A stretch of DNA of 64,000 nucleotides from Favolaschia claudopus (Eukaryota; Basidiomycota; Agaricomycetes; Agaricales; Mycenaceae): the NCBI GenBank assembly GCA_037176885.1, contig JAWWNJ010000024.1, forward strand, positions 124,001 to 188,000, in the 5' to 3' direction. How positions within the stretch are numbered: position 1 is the stretch's first letter; every line of letters starts with the position of its first letter. The notes beneath the pieces were generated by a model. The model did no database searches. It saw nothing but the letters and a program-made list of their open reading frames with translations, and was not told the DNA's origin. Of this stretch, positions 1 to 12,500 are shown one piece after another. The position numbers were made by a program, and so were the translations under genes.

Positions 1-1018
1 CCAAAACCAATCCCTTCGCTGTAAGCAATTGCATATACTTATCACTCTCGGCCTGGTCTCATAGTCCGCTTTCAGTTGGGTGGCGTTCCGAATTCAACCC
101 CGTTTGGTCTGGGTACTCAAATATTTGAAGAAACGCCCTCGGCCACGTCTTCCCCTCCTGCTCAAGAAGAAGATGATCATGAAACTAGTGATTCAGAAAG
201 TGATTCAACATCCGAAGAGCTATTAACAGCCATGGCTACATCCACACTCGAAGAATCTGTCTGGCGGTCCGCTCCTTCCTATCCCCCCGTCTACTTGTCA
301 ACATGCTCGGAATATCTTCCAGCCCAAAAGAAGCCGAAGCTCCCCCCAGGCGTTCAAATCGTGGATTCAGTCGACGATCCTGACAAAAACAGCAAAGACG
401 TGTCATGGATCTCGGAAGCGTACGAAAATTCCCTCGACGTGGATCAGGTGTTCGAACGCTTTACCAAACGCGTAGGCTTCGAGGGAGAACAATGTGTTCG
501 GTCTGTCATGATTTCAAAGCTAAACAATCCTATTTCTGACGCTGCATTCTACTATCAGGTATGAACTAGAAGGCATTCCACTGCCGTATTCTTCCGACAG
601 TGTCTTCAAATCACTGTTCCCCCTGCCTCCTGCCTTACCCGTCCCCGTTACGAAAGCTGCCTTCACTGTCACTCCCCCAGCCAAACGGGCGTATGACCCC
701 TCGTCGATCCCACCGTGCCCGGTCTGCAAATCCAGAAGAATCTTCGAGTGTCAGCTCATGCCGAATCTCATCAACATTCTGCGTGCCAGCGGGGATGGGG
801 AAGAGGACCGGAACCGGAAGAAGCTGACAGATGAGGAGCGGCGAAAGCTCGTAGAGCAGGAACTCAAGGGTAGCAGCAGTTCTGGCAGCGGCCGCGGGAT
901 GGAGTGGGGAACGTGTTTGATATTTTCGTGTTCGAAGGACTGCGCGTTGGCCGACGATGGGAAATCTGTACGGGAAGCATGGAGAGAGGAGGTTGTACTG
1001 ATACAATGGGGAGTCTAA
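1..1018 (+). CDS. TSR4: PDCD2-family protein (Tsr4-like), 3' part
   Basis: The gene enters from the left edge. Exons are 1-20, 76-500 and 559-1018, joined by introns 21-75 and 501-558 (GT-AG). The first bases encode KTNPFA, a motif found in PDCD2 proteins, followed by GGVPNSTPFG. The last exon carries the PDCD2 C-terminal domain, with a CPVCKSRR zinc-knuckle-like motif, a QLMPNLI motif and a late CLIFSCSKDC motif. In the family (PDCD2, PDCD2L, yeast Tsr4) the protein is a cytosolic chaperone for ribosomal protein uS5 (Rps2) and is needed for 40S subunit maturation. The N-terminal zinc-binding half lies outside the window. An acidic Ser/Asp/Glu-rich linker separates the two halves. I am sure of the family; the exact role is taken from yeast. 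Confidence 0.9.
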
Positions 1019-2089
1019 ACCACATGTAGCCTACATCTTCAACCGGACTGTTTTCTGAACACCCCGTAACTGCCCGATGTCACTCGAGACTAGGAAGATG
1101 CATATGCTCGTCATCGCTACTCGTCCACCATGATTTCGGAGGCACAACGGAATCGAGAGGCTTCGAGATCCCGGTATCGTGGTAGAACACAGATGCGAAG
1201 GTGAACAAACTCAGTATGCTAGCCCTTGGTATACATCGTTGCGTGCGGCATTCAACAGTGGCCAAGATTTCTAGTAGGTAAACACCATGCGGTCGCGACA
1301 CTAGATACCGCAAGGATACCGGACAAGGTATAACCCATTTTGAAAGTCTGTTTCTTCCTGTGTTCTGGATAATTGACCATCGATTCATGAGCTCTCCAAT
1401 TCAGGCTCCCCCTGGGTTCCCCAAGACTCTGGGTATTCCCTGACTGCTGCTTCCGGCCGTCGGCTTCGCGTTTGTTAGTGAACGCTGCTTCGAGCTTGAT
1501 GTATATAGTATGAAGACGCCATCAAGTATCATTTCCAGTGCGGTGTGCCATTGTCTTCAAGCAGAGGAGACCAAGATAATTTACCTCAAAGAAAGACAAA
1601 AACCACGTCTGCCGGTTGTGAGCTGTTGTGAGCTGGCAAAGCGAGAGAGATATCGGAAGTTGTGAGACGACTACAGCGATTAGACTCCGAGAGAAGGTTG
1701 CCTTTTGTTATTGTATTTCGACCTCCAGTTATTCGTCAGCCAAACCATTCAAAACCCTTCAGAGAAGGTACCAGACCAGCAGCAGTAGAAGGGGAGGGGG
1801 GGAAGAGGAAGAAAGACTTCCACCCACGTGACCGCGTGTCTACTCCCTCTCACCTTCCCCAATGTGCACTACGGCCCTGGATGACAAGATGGACAGTGGA
1901 CACATCATCGACAGGTGTCCGGTCTCATATCCAATGATCATAGCTGTTGAAGCTTGTTAAAGCGTGCTCGATGCACATTAACTACACATCAACTCGCATT
2001 TCGCCCCGTTCTGAGGCCCAAGCTCTGAAGCCATGCAAGGTAGGAAGTAACGCCTGCATTGTGCCATTGTCAAGGCCTAGTCTAGTTGC
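1019..2089. other. Intergenic region upstream of the TPR-CHAT gene
   Basis: About 1.07 kb with no reading frame that looks coding. The short open frames here have no recognisable motif and no supporting splice sites. The right part is probably the promoter and 5' leader of the TPR-CHAT gene. I see no repeat, tRNA or mobile element. Confidence 0.5.
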
Positions 2090-5000
2090 ATGAGCTCATC
2101 TCGTTCCAGATGGAGAGCAGGATGCAGACATAAAAGCATTCAGAAATATGGCTGGCGTGCGTTCCTCCTTAGCGGTCAGTCCATTCGCTTACAGTTGTCC
2201 CAGAACCTAGCGCGAACGTACTACTCTTCATACAAGTGCACCCAGCGCATAGAAGACCTCGACAGATCTCTCACTCTCATGCGCGCAATCCTTACAGACC
2301 TGCATGAAGGTCGTTTTGACTATGTTAATCTCGTCGCTCATATGCTTCAAATGCGCTTTGAAGCATTGCACGAGACCGACGATATCGAGCAATCCATCGC
2401 CTTTTGTATGGAGGCCATTTCACTGTTACCCGAAGTGGCCGCAGAGCGCCGTTCTGCTTGCAGTCATATGGCTCACACAGGCCTTGCCGTCAGTTATATT
2501 AGTCGGTTTGAGGCTTTGGGACGTCTCGAGGACTTGAATGACTCGATTGCGCAATATGCCATGGCTGTAGAACTCGGGCCCCAATCAGATGGAAATTATT
2601 GCAAGTCGGTATCTGGTCTTGCTGCCACCCTGGCCAAGCGATTTGAGTATTTGGGTACAACCGACGACTTGCATAGAGCAGTGTCTGTGGTGCGCGCTTG
2701 TCTGGCATCACTCGACGAGGATGATGTTCAACGGATAACATTGACGTTGACGCTGGCTGATGCGTTGGAGAAGTCATTCAATCAGTCAGGCAGCCTACCA
2801 GAGCTCGAGGAAGCAATGGACCTATATCGCGCCGTTATCGCTGTGCGTGCCCAGGAGGACCATTCCGAGATGGTGGTGGCCGTCGCAAATCTAGCTACTG
2901 CGCATCATAGCCGGTACGAACGCCTACACGAAATAGATGATCTCAACTCTGCTATCAACATGAACAAGGTGTTACTCTCGCTTGGTGAGACCAGACTTGT
3001 TTTCTTCTATGAAAGCCTTCCGTCTTACGCGGCACCCGTCTTTCAGAGGAGAATCCGGGTCGGCCTACCGTACTCAACAATCTCGCCAACGCGCTGATCA
3101 CCCGATTTGAAGAAACAGGCGACCAATCTGATCTGAAAACGAGTCTGAGCTACTATCGGGATGCGCTGAATATAAATCGTCATAATAAAGTTGATCATGC
3201 ACTGGCCCTCGTCAGTATGGCATCTGGATTGTCAAAATCCTTTGTCTCCACCTCACGGATTGAGGATCTAGACGAAGCGACTAGCTATTGTCACCAAGCA
3301 GTGTCGATTTTGGCAGACGGGCATCGGCATCAACTCGCTGCTTATGACACTCTTGCAAACATTTTACGCCAGAGATACAGGTTTCTGGGCCGGATCCGAG
3401 ATTTAGAGGACGCACTCGTTTATGGTCGCCGATATCTAGCTTCATGCCGCCCACAGGATTCTGGTCGTCCCTCTGCCCTTGCTTCGGTTGCAGATATTCT
3501 ACTGCAGCGGTTTCATTGCTTCTGTCTCGCGGGAGATCTGGAGCAGGCTTTGAATTACCGCTTAGAGGCCCTGAAGCTTTGTCCTCCGAATCACCGGAGG
3601 CAATTCGAATATCTTTACGGGCTTGCCTTTGTGGTGTTGGAGGTTTACATTTTATACTCCGCAAACCCCGACCACCTGGAAGCGGCGCTGGAGAACTACA
3701 AGCAGGCCTTGTCGCTTTGTCCAGAGGGTCACTGTGCCCGCCCCAGAACTTTATCCGGGCTGGCTGCTAGCTATTCCGCTCGATTCAAACGGTTCCAACG
3801 GATCGATGACCTAGAGACAGGGATTTGTCTACTCCGTGAAGCAATAGCGCTTTCCGCTGCTCCTAGCGATTATTCCTATTTCAATGATCTGGCTGTCGAT
3901 CTATCAATTCGGTTTGACCATCTGGGTGAGGTCGCTGACATCAAGGAAGCCATCGCACTCTTTGCCCGTGCAAAAGACAGTATTCCTTCTGTTCACCCAC
4001 TACAACCGCGTCTAGACCGGCATCTTGCCAGTGCATATCTGAAGCAGGCTAAAATCGACTCACATCCGGTTCTTGTCAGTACAGCCTTCTCTTTCTTCGA
4101 AGCCAGCTTCTACTCTCCAGTTTCGGAACCCTGGACGGCCGTTCACACGTTGACGGATTGGGCCGATGCCGCACAGGCTCATCAGAGACGCGTGCCTTTT
4201 GCGGCCTATTCGCGCGCAATGGAATTGATGGAACAGAGCGTGGCAGCAACGCCCATGGCCAACTTGCAACATGAAGCCCTCATGGCGGCCCCCGAGGCAT
4301 GGCGCACCATCGCGATGGACGCAGCAGCTATAGCCATTGCCGCGGGCCATTTTTCCCTGGCCGTAGAACTGCTTGAGCGGGGACGTGCCATCCTGTGGAC
4401 ACGCCTGCGCGGATATCGGGCCTCCCTCGAGCGTCTGCGTGATGTGAACGACCCACTGGCTACACGGTTCGAAAACGTGTCGAAACAACTCGAGATCTTG
4501 GCTTTTTCGCGCTCCATCGCGAGAAATACTCTTGAACCTGAACTCCATTTTGACGGCATGATAACGTCAAAACGGGTAGTGCAAGAGGAACGGGAAACAT
4601 TGTTGAATGAGATACGCCAGCTTGAGGGCTTTGAGCACTTCATGCGGCCCGTTCCCTATAAAGCTCTTCGCTGCGCTGCGGAAGGCGGCCCCGTAGTCCT
4701 GATCAACTGCAGTGAGCTACGTTGTGACGCCCTCATCCTGCGCGATCATGAAGAGCCTTCCCCTTTCTTAGTTCAGCTACCTGAAGCAACACTGAGTGGT
4801 TTGAAGGAGCTAAACCAAGAATTCACGAAAGCTCGGGGACGCGACAGCTCCAAGCAGCTTGTCAGCGTCTTGCGGACGCTGTGGAAGACAGTAGTACAAC
4901 CCATCGTAATGAAACTCCAAGCATTGAAGGTCCCGCACAAGACCCGTATATGGTGGTGCCCCACGTCTTTCCTGTGCAACTTCCCCTTACACGCAGCGGG

Positions 5001-5700
5001 GATGTACACTAAATTGGAACCCGACGCAAACTTGCCAAATCTGTTCATCTCGTCTTACACGCCAACCCTATGTGCGCTCATTCAGGCGCGCATTGACAAG
5101 CGACCCAATGCGCATGATCATATACAAGCGCTAGTCATCGGCCACTCTACGGCGGATCTCCCTGCGGTTGAACCGGAAATCGCTGAAATCAGAGCTCTCG
5201 GACCATTTGTGAACACATTGGTGGAAGAAGCAGCGACGCCATTGCGGGTCCTCGGCGCCCTACAACAGCACTCTTACATGCACTTCGCATGCCATGCGAT
5301 ACAGCGCCAGAAACCGTTCGAGAGCGCGTTCCATCTGCATGACGGCGAGTTGCAGCTGCTCGACATTGTGCAAGCACGATTACCGCGAGCGGATTTTGCG
5401 TTTTTATCAGCTTGTTCGACTGCGGTAGGAGACTCTGTGACACCGGACGAGGCAATCCATCTTGCAGCAGCTATGCAGTTTGCAGGGTTCCGCAGCGTGG
5501 TCGGCACACTCTGGAAGATGGCAGACGAGGACGGTCCATTCGTGGCGCGGGAATTCTATGGGCACATTTTTCGCGCAGGTGCGGCTGCTGCAGACTATAC
5601 CGACGCAGCAGCAGCGTTGCACGGAGCTGTCCGTGCTTTGCGGAAGAAGGATCCTCAAAGCATCAGTCGTTGGATCAACTTCATTCATGTAGGCGCATAG
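2090..5700 (+). CDS. TPR-CHAT domain protein (caspase-like)
   Basis: Two exons, 2090-2984 and 3047-5700, give 1182 residues; intron 2985-3046 is GT-AG. The first 700 or so residues are degenerate tetratricopeptide-like helical repeats with a recurring pattern of RF/RFE, a short turn, DDL or EDL, and a helix starting near ALA or AIS. The C-terminal part is a CHAT domain (caspase HetF associated with TPRs). It has the HFACHA motif near residue 1044 and LSACST near residue 1086, so the expected catalytic His (about 1048) and Cys (about 1088) are both present. Between them is the typical spacer with a LQLLDI element. CHAT proteins are clan CD peptidase relatives; bacterial ones act in immunity and cell death, and agaricomycetes carry many copies of unknown role. 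The start codon is uncertain because the first 50 residues are not TPR-like and a 5' intron is possible. Confidence 0.85.
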
Positions 5701-5846
5701 TGATGCAGAAGAAAGAAGTACCAGTAGAAACAACTTTTATTTTTTCTTCTTGCACTGCAATACACTACACACTACAAATACAAATGCATTCCTTGGTTTC
5801 CGATTCCCCCTTTCTTCTTTATATATCTAAGGCGTCGTGGCCGAGC

Positions 5847-8491
5847 CTACTCTGACGCGTGGGTGAGGGCGTCGACACAGATGATGCCGTCGCGCTCGGA
5901 CCAAGGATATCCCCAGCGATGCACCCATTCACGCACGCCGGTCGCTAGGCGCATGCGCGATGCTCCTCGCGCTGTATCCTGAGTTCCAGTGTGTTTCTCC
6001 TCGCCGACTATTATGTAGGCTGCGCAGCGTTAGCAAATGTAAACCATCATCTTACAGAAACTCACCTAATCCGTAGAAGTGCTCATGCTCAAGCTATGAT
6101 TTGTGTTAATTTTGCGGGAAACAAATGAACTACAACGAGAACTCACAGCAAGAAGAAACTCCTCAAGAACCTCCGTCGCCTCATTCGCATGCAACCCATG
6201 CAAATCAAGCATACACTCCGTGCGCTCTTCCGTAGTCATCTTACCATCCCCGACATCCCTCGCAGCCACACCCAAACATACACCCAACCCCGCGCCGACA
6301 CTCCTTCCCCGCATACCACGGTCCCCAGGATCATCACTCCACCCAGCATCCCTCTCCCTCACAGCCTGCTCCGCAACTCTCGCCCGCTCTCTAACCAATT
6401 TCGCCGCCGCCCCAGCCATCTCCTTCCCCATCTTCTCGTTCAACTCGTGCCCCTCGCGGCTGAACCGCTTCGCCGCCGCCCCATCGCCCCGCCTCCAGGC
6501 ATCCGCAGCCCGGCTCAGACACGCGTTCCTAGCCGCCCCAAGCTGCAGCGCCCGCGCGCGGTACACCATATACAAACTCTGCACGGCCTCTCCTGTGGGG
6601 AGCGTCGGCAGCAGGGCAGGCGGTCTAAGCTTCAAACGCGGAGAGGAGCGAGGAGCCACGATCGCACTTCGATGGTATAAATTATCCGCACCGTACCCCA
6701 TCGCATCGCGCCGTGCATTCACTCCCTGATCTGCGGGTGGCGCGCGCTTCACCGCCGCCGCAAACCGTGTGCGTCCCAGGTCGTTGGCGTACCCGCGCCT
6801 CCCCTTGTTACTCCCGTCCATTCCCAACGCAGGGAACTCTTCCGATTGTGCCTGGGCTTGCAGCGCGGCGGGGTGCATGGCAAGCGGACCCGTACCCGGT
6901 GGCACGTTCGCGCGCGACATGGCGGCGCTGAGACTCGCGATATCGACATCCTTGGGGAGATGATGCAGAAACTCACAGTTTTCCTGCTTAGCACACGTCC
7001 CGCGCAGCCAAAAGCGGCACAAAGCCCGCTCGAGGTCATGGCTGTTGATGATCATTGGAATGGGAATGTTGGAAGAGATAAATTTGGGACCAACCTAAAC
7101 CGACAGTCGGCGCGAAGACATTCGCCGGCGACGAAATAGCGACAGACACGGTTGCCGCCCTGGACCGGGCGCCCGTTGACGTACCGCGGGGGCGAGCGAG
7201 GTTCTGGACCCCCACGCCCACGCGCACCCTCACGTCCGACCACTGTCACACGTCCACCCATTTGTTGTACGCGAAGCTGCGTTGGGGGCTGCTGGGGGAC
7301 CGCGGGAACGGCGCGATCAACAAGCCAGGCAATGGCGTGCTCAAAGTCATATCCGTTCGCAGCCAAGGCGTCCTCGAGCTCAGATGGGGCGAGCGTGGAT
7401 CCAAATACAGATGACAGGACATCAAATGGCGTCATGCCCTCGGTGAGCATGGCGGCGGCGGCGGCCTCCATCTCAGCAGTGTCTTCCGGAGGCGAGAATC
7501 CACTTGCATCACTGAAGTTGGCGTGAAGACTATCCATCGACTCTGGGGAGCGAGATGAGTTGGAGTTTGATGAGGTGGACCACTGAGTGTCGTAGTCAGT
7601 CACAGACAGTCCGTTGAACACGCGGGGTAGGCCTTTGGGATTGAATGGATCGAAAGGATCGTCGTCGTCGTCCTCTTGGTCCCCGAGAAGCATGGAAGAG
7701 CGAAGAGACGAGCTCGGAGTGAGAGAACGCTCGGGTATAAGCGGCGCCGCGATAGCTAAGTTTGAACGCAGGGGACTGTGTGACCACATGTCGGGAGATG
7801 GAGTCTCAGCGCGCATCCCACCTGGATTAGAGGAAGCAGCAGACAGAGGGCGCTGGATTGGTTTAAACTCGCTGGCTTTGGCGTTCAAAAGACGAGGAGA
7901 CGATAGCGGTGAGGCGGGTAGACTGGCGGTGAACTGGGGCGCGTGGGCAAGAACCGGAGACGATTGTGGGGAGTATTCTGCCTTAGCGGTCATGTAGGAC
8001 GTTGCAGTGACGGGACCAAGTGGAGAAGTGACGGGGGTATGGGGCCGACGAAACATTGCCGCGAGTGGAGAACTGGGTGCCGAGGTAGGCGTCTCTGGGC
8101 GTACTAAGCGGGCAGAAGCCCTGGACGAAGGCCGTGAAATGGGTCTTCTCGTGGGGGTCAGGAAGAGGAATGGGACGCCAGCCTCGTCGTCGTGGTGCTT
8201 ATGCATAAGATCGAGAACACAGTGCTCAACCTACACGAGGTTAGCGACAAACTCGGAGTCTAGACGTAGGATTTACCGTCTCCTCGTCGAGGTCGTACGC
8301 GGTCTTGAGCAGAGACTTGAGTTCGTCTTCCTGCTCATCACGCAGCAGCTGGACGACTTGGTCTACCAACGTGGTGGAACGCGCTGTTCGTTGAGGTCGT
8401 CTGGGTCGTCGTAGGTGTCAGTGGGTAGTGGCTTCCACTGGCGGGCGATTGCGACGAGCTGAGCGCGGGTGTGAGGAAAGCTCGAAGGCAT
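5847..8491 (-). CDS. CUE/CCCH/DUF1771/Smr domain protein with an apparent frameshift
   Basis: Exons on the minus strand are 8491-8277, 8230-7095, 7041-6147, 6093-6066 and 6019-5847. Domains in order: an N-terminal helical segment, a Ser/Pro-rich disordered stretch, a CUE-like helical region, two CCCH zinc fingers (the second C-X7-C-X5-C-X3-H, split from the first by an intron), DUF1771, and a C-terminal Smr domain with the LDLHGLH motif. The Smr domain is completed only by a 28-base exon at 6066-6093, which encodes LEHEHFYGL, and by the last exon starting AYIIVGEE. Smr domains act as RNA endonucleases; with CCCH fingers a role in mRNA or ribosome quality control is likely but inferred. Exon 1 changes frame by one base near 8375-8384: the frame encoding PDDLNEQR stops, while the next frame gives STTLVDQVVQLLRDE. 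This could be a base-calling error or a damaged allele. About 815 residues if restored. Confidence 0.82.
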
Positions 8492-8944
8492 GGTGAACGA
8501 TGGGATACGGTAAAAGTTGCATTCGCTTGTTGCCGTCATCACTATTGATCTTTGACTTCATCGTCTTCAACGGCTCCCACCACTACACACAGCTCAATCT
8601 TGGCTTAACCCTACGTTCCCGACGTTACAAGTTGCTAGTTCACACTGCAATATCTCAAGATGCATGCTTGGGTCAAGCCGTGAATATTTGAATCTCAATG
8701 CAAATGATAGATCATGCATTGTTCTCAACATATGTAAGGCACGCGCGTTGACATTGACTTCACGTTGTCTACGAGTGCACGATGGTATTGAAACTGAATC
8801 CCCAAGTCGATTGTATGAGCAAGCCCGATCGGAGTCCATCGATGTCCATCTCCTGCGTCTTTTCTTAGTTTTCTCAGTTTCGCACAGCAAATGTAAGCGG
8901 GGCGCTAAAACTCTACAGCTTCCCTCTCTCAGTCCTCTCTCTCA
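8492..8944. other. Divergent promoter region
   Basis: The 453 bp between the Smr gene (leftward) and the first armadillo gene (rightward) must hold both promoters. Pyrimidine-rich runs lie just before the armadillo start. I see no coding frame and no clear TATA box. Confidence 0.45.
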
Positions 8945-11507
8945 ATGTCGCTGCATCTGACTCGACAGCAAACTCGTCAAAGCATCTACAGCTGGTGGTC
9001 CGACAGCAACCCAAATCTAAAAGGTCCAACAATAAACCTCCACGCCATCACGAAGCCTGTCCTCAAATTTCTCTACCATCGTCAAGCCCTCGCTGTCATC
9101 AAGAAGACTCATGACAATAATGACCCGGGACTGACGATTCGTGTGCTGGAAGTCTACGCTTCATACCTTCCGTACGTACAAACACAATTTCCCTCTATGC
9201 ATCATGCTGATTAAATTACAGATGGCACTTCATTTCATCGTCTACCAAAGCTGCTGTATTGTCTGAAGTGGCTTTTCGAGCAGTACTCTCCGAGCTCGAC
9301 GCGCGCATCGTCATAAACTCGCCTATCTTCCCTCAACTCATGGCCTTGTTCGAATCACCAGACAGCCAAATACGAGCTTCATGCTGCAAAGTACTAGGAG
9401 CGCTATGCATACGAGAGAGAACATCCTCAATCGTCCTGCAGCATAAACTCTGTTCGCCGCTGGTCTCACTGTTATAGTGCGTTCGTATCGCCATATTCAT
9501 CCTCCTTACTGGCGTTCAACCCCAGCGAAGTGACCAGGACGTGTCAGTCGTAGGGCGCGCCGTATACGCACTGTCGCGCATGGCGAAATGGGAGCAGGGT
9601 GCGCGGGCAATCGTTGACACCGACGCCCTAGGTCGTATACTGGAACTATTCAAATTCTCGTCTCTGAACCAAAGATGGATTTGCGAGCTGGTAGCAAGAA
9701 TCGCAAGCCACGCCTCCACTTCCTCAGACATCCTGAAGTTGGAACCTTGTATTAGTTTAGTGTCCCTTTTGCGGTGAGCCTATCTTGTATATATGATATC
9801 TCGTGTTCCCTTTGTGATATCTGATAATTAGTGACAATGACTCAAGAGAGTGGGCCCTGAACTCTTTATCTCAAATTTCACAATCACCCGATGGCGTGCA
9901 AGCAGTCGTTGATGCAAAAGCGATACACCACCTCTCACCTGTACTCAACTCGGGCGACTCGTTTATCAAGGTCCAAGCCTGCAAGCTACTGAACCGACTG
10001 GCGAGCCACAAAAGCACAATCCCCCTCATTTTTCCGCTGCTACTACCTCTACTGCCGTACGTTTACTACTCCCATCGTCAAGCGCGCACGTAATCTCCGT
10101 TTTTTCTCACAACAGCGATAATGACGAGAACATAATTGGCTGGGTAACCTCTACTCTAACCGAGTTCGCAAAATACGCAAATGGCGCACAGGACATCCTC
10201 GATGCCGATTTGACTACACACATCTCAAGATGGATTCAAGCTTCAAGCTGGTTCATCAGAAACAACGCTTGCGTTCTAGTAGGGCTGCTCGCCGAACACT
10301 CCTTCGCTGCGCTAAGCATTTCAGCACTCAACTTATATTCATTACTCGCGCTACCCTTGCGGTACATGCACTCTTGGTTATTGCTGCGTAAACTCACCAA
10401 ATCGTCAGCGATAGCCACCCCAAGGTCATCACTTCGGCCGTATACACACTGTCTGTGATCGCCAAGTCGTCGAATGGCGCGCAAGCTGTCATCGAGGCCA
10501 ATTTGGTTGAACACATCTTGCCTCTACTGGGATCCCGCGACGATGCAACGCTGTTGCGAACTTGCCAACTTTTGGGCCGTCTTGCAAGTCACGAGCCTAC
10601 TTTCGAAGCCATCTTGAAGCTGAACCCGTGTCCGCTGCTGTTACCTCTCCTACGGTAAGTTTCGTCGATTCCAATTGAAAATATTCGCATTACGCCCAGA
10701 GCAGTGATTGTTTTGATGAACATGTCGTGTATTGGGCAATGTACACTCTGTCTCGCCTTGCGAAAGATTCGGATGGTGCGCAAAACGTCGTGGACGCTGG
10801 CGAAATCGATAACATTTTGAAATGGCTTCAAGTGCCACGCACAACTGTCCAAATGAGCATGTGCTTGTTAATTGGACGCCTTGCTCATCGGGCGTCCACA
10901 GCACCGGCGATTTTGGCCCTGAAGCCAAGCGCCAAACTCGTCCCTCTTTTGCGGTATTTAACCATGATCAGATCTTTGCACCATAAGTACTTACCCAGCT
11001 TTAGTAGTGATGATGTTGAGGTTATCAGTGCGGCCACGTATGCGTTAGCTGCGATTGCAAAATGGTCAGAATCCACAGAGGCCGTCATCAACGCCCAGGT
11101 GGCGGAATATCTCCCACAATTACTGTGCTCGCGCGACACGGCGACTCGAGAACGAGTTTGTTACCTCGTAGGAAACTTAGCAAGGGCCCAGCCCACCGCG
11201 CCTGTCGTTTTAACGATCGAATCGCCGCTGCTTGGCACACAACCTCTGGTAAATTCGCAACTTTCATCCCTTCTCTGGTCAGTCAATTACGGTATAGACC
11301 GCTGATTTGGCTCAAAAATTTACCAGCGACCATGAGAGTCGTGTAAGAGTCGCCGCAGCATTTGCACTGAAGGCAATAGGCGAATGGCCACTGGCAGACC
11401 ACGGCACTGTTTTTGCGAATGAGGTTGACGATGAATGCCCGAGCGGTGAGCATAGATCATTGTTTATCGACGTTCAGCTCACAGGTTTCGCATGGCGCTC
11501 AGCATAG
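8945..11507 (+). CDS. Armadillo-repeat protein, copy 1
   Basis: Nine exons: 8945-9171, 9222-9476, 9531-9773, 9832-10056, 10116-10361, 10409-10654, 10705-10953, 11005-11277 and 11327-11507, giving 714 residues. After an N-terminal segment with the SIYSWWSDSNP motif, each internal exon codes one helical ARM-type repeat of about 80 residues. Each repeat has a DND/DDE start, an A(V/M)YALS helix, a GAQAVVDA turn and a final LPLLR. Every internal exon is a multiple of three, and the introns fall in phase 2, mostly within the same Arg codon. The last 39 bases that look like an intron (11446-11484) are also in frame and may be retained. ARM proteins are binding scaffolds; the partner here is unknown. 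A paralogue lies at 22.6-24.8 kb on the other strand. The exon 2/3 junction uses acceptor CGAAG at 9526-9530 and is the least certain. Confidence 0.8.
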
Positions 11508-11849
11508 AAACTGAATCTATTTGCTGGGGGAAACAATGTCTCTTGCCGCATTGGCAATTTCTGATAATATTCGTTGACATGATTTTCGGCGATAAATAGA
11601 CGGATTTCGACTGTTGAATGTTATGCGCAAGCAGAAACTGTGGAGATCCAAATTGTCGAGTCGCAATGAGAGCATCCATAACAACATGAAGAGGATCGTC
11701 ATCAGCGAGAGGCGCTTTTTCACCCACGCTTTTTCACCCACGCACTCTAGCGCACGGAATCGAAATCGTGTGGCATAACAGCATGAGCCATACAGTGATT
11801 TATATGAAGGCATATCGACGACACAGCAATACATCCAGCCGCATCGCGC
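11508..11849. other. Short convergent intergenic region
   Basis: Tail-to-tail gap of 342 bp between the armadillo gene and RPL27. It contains 3' untranslated sequence and a short tandem copy of CTTTTTCACCCACGC near 11715-11742. No gene seen. Confidence 0.5.
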
Positions 11850-12500
11850 TCAGAACTATAACAAAACTCATCGTCAGTCTAGTTATTAGTAGGAGTCACA
11901 TAAAACGCACCCGCAGAGGAGTAAAGAACCACATGTTCTTGCCGGCAGTGTAGCGCTCCTCAAGCTGCTTTTTAATGTTCTTCTTTGCGTCTTCCCGCTG
12001 CGACGGCTCCTTGAAGGTGTCGGCCGCGACGCTGCCCTTGAGCCCCTCAAGCTCAAGTGCGTACCGTGTCGGGAACAGGTGGGAGTAGTTGACGACCTAG
12101 TCGTCGGCGACATTCAGTTAGCATTCGTTCACCAGAGAGATAATGAGATGAGAAACACCCAACGCACTTTGATGAAAGGCTTGACTTTACTCCTGCGCGA
12201 AACCTTCTTCTGGCCCATGCGACGGGTGACCTTCCGCGGGTAGCGCTCGATACCAGCAACGATGGCGTGGGGGTACGGCCGCTCCTTCGTTCCCTCATCC
12301 AGCTGCTTAATTACCACCACCTTCTTCCCTGCCTGCCGTCCCTGCAGCAAGAGCGCGACTTTGCCGGGTTTATATACTGAATCGACGCATAGATTTCGGA
12401 GTGATTAACGAGCGGATAATTGAGGAAGACAAGAGGTGCAGCAATAATAACGATGAGCATTGCACAGAGTAGGTACTGAGATCGACTGACCTTTGACCAT
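11850..12500 (-). CDS. RPL27: 60S ribosomal protein eL27
   Basis: Coding exons are 12500-12491 (10 bases), 12376-12168, 12096-11911 and 11855-11850 (6 bases). Together they give 136 residues, the usual length of eL27. The protein starts MVKVYKPGKV and has the KOW-type N-terminal domain and a [11 protein letters not shown] motif. The final exon codes only Phe and stop, restoring the conserved LRF ending. Without it the frame would run on to a non-conserved tail. The last intron (11856-11910) has a near-perfect branch site, TACTAATAAC. The long first intron (12377-12490) directly after the start is typical of fungal ribosomal protein genes. The protein sits on the large subunit near the peptidyl transferase centre. 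Confidence 0.96.

Noticed and set aside
6103..6729. 208-codon open frame on the plus strand
   Set aside because: It lies antisense to well-supported DUF1771/Smr coding sequence. It arises from GC-rich codon use and has no motif.
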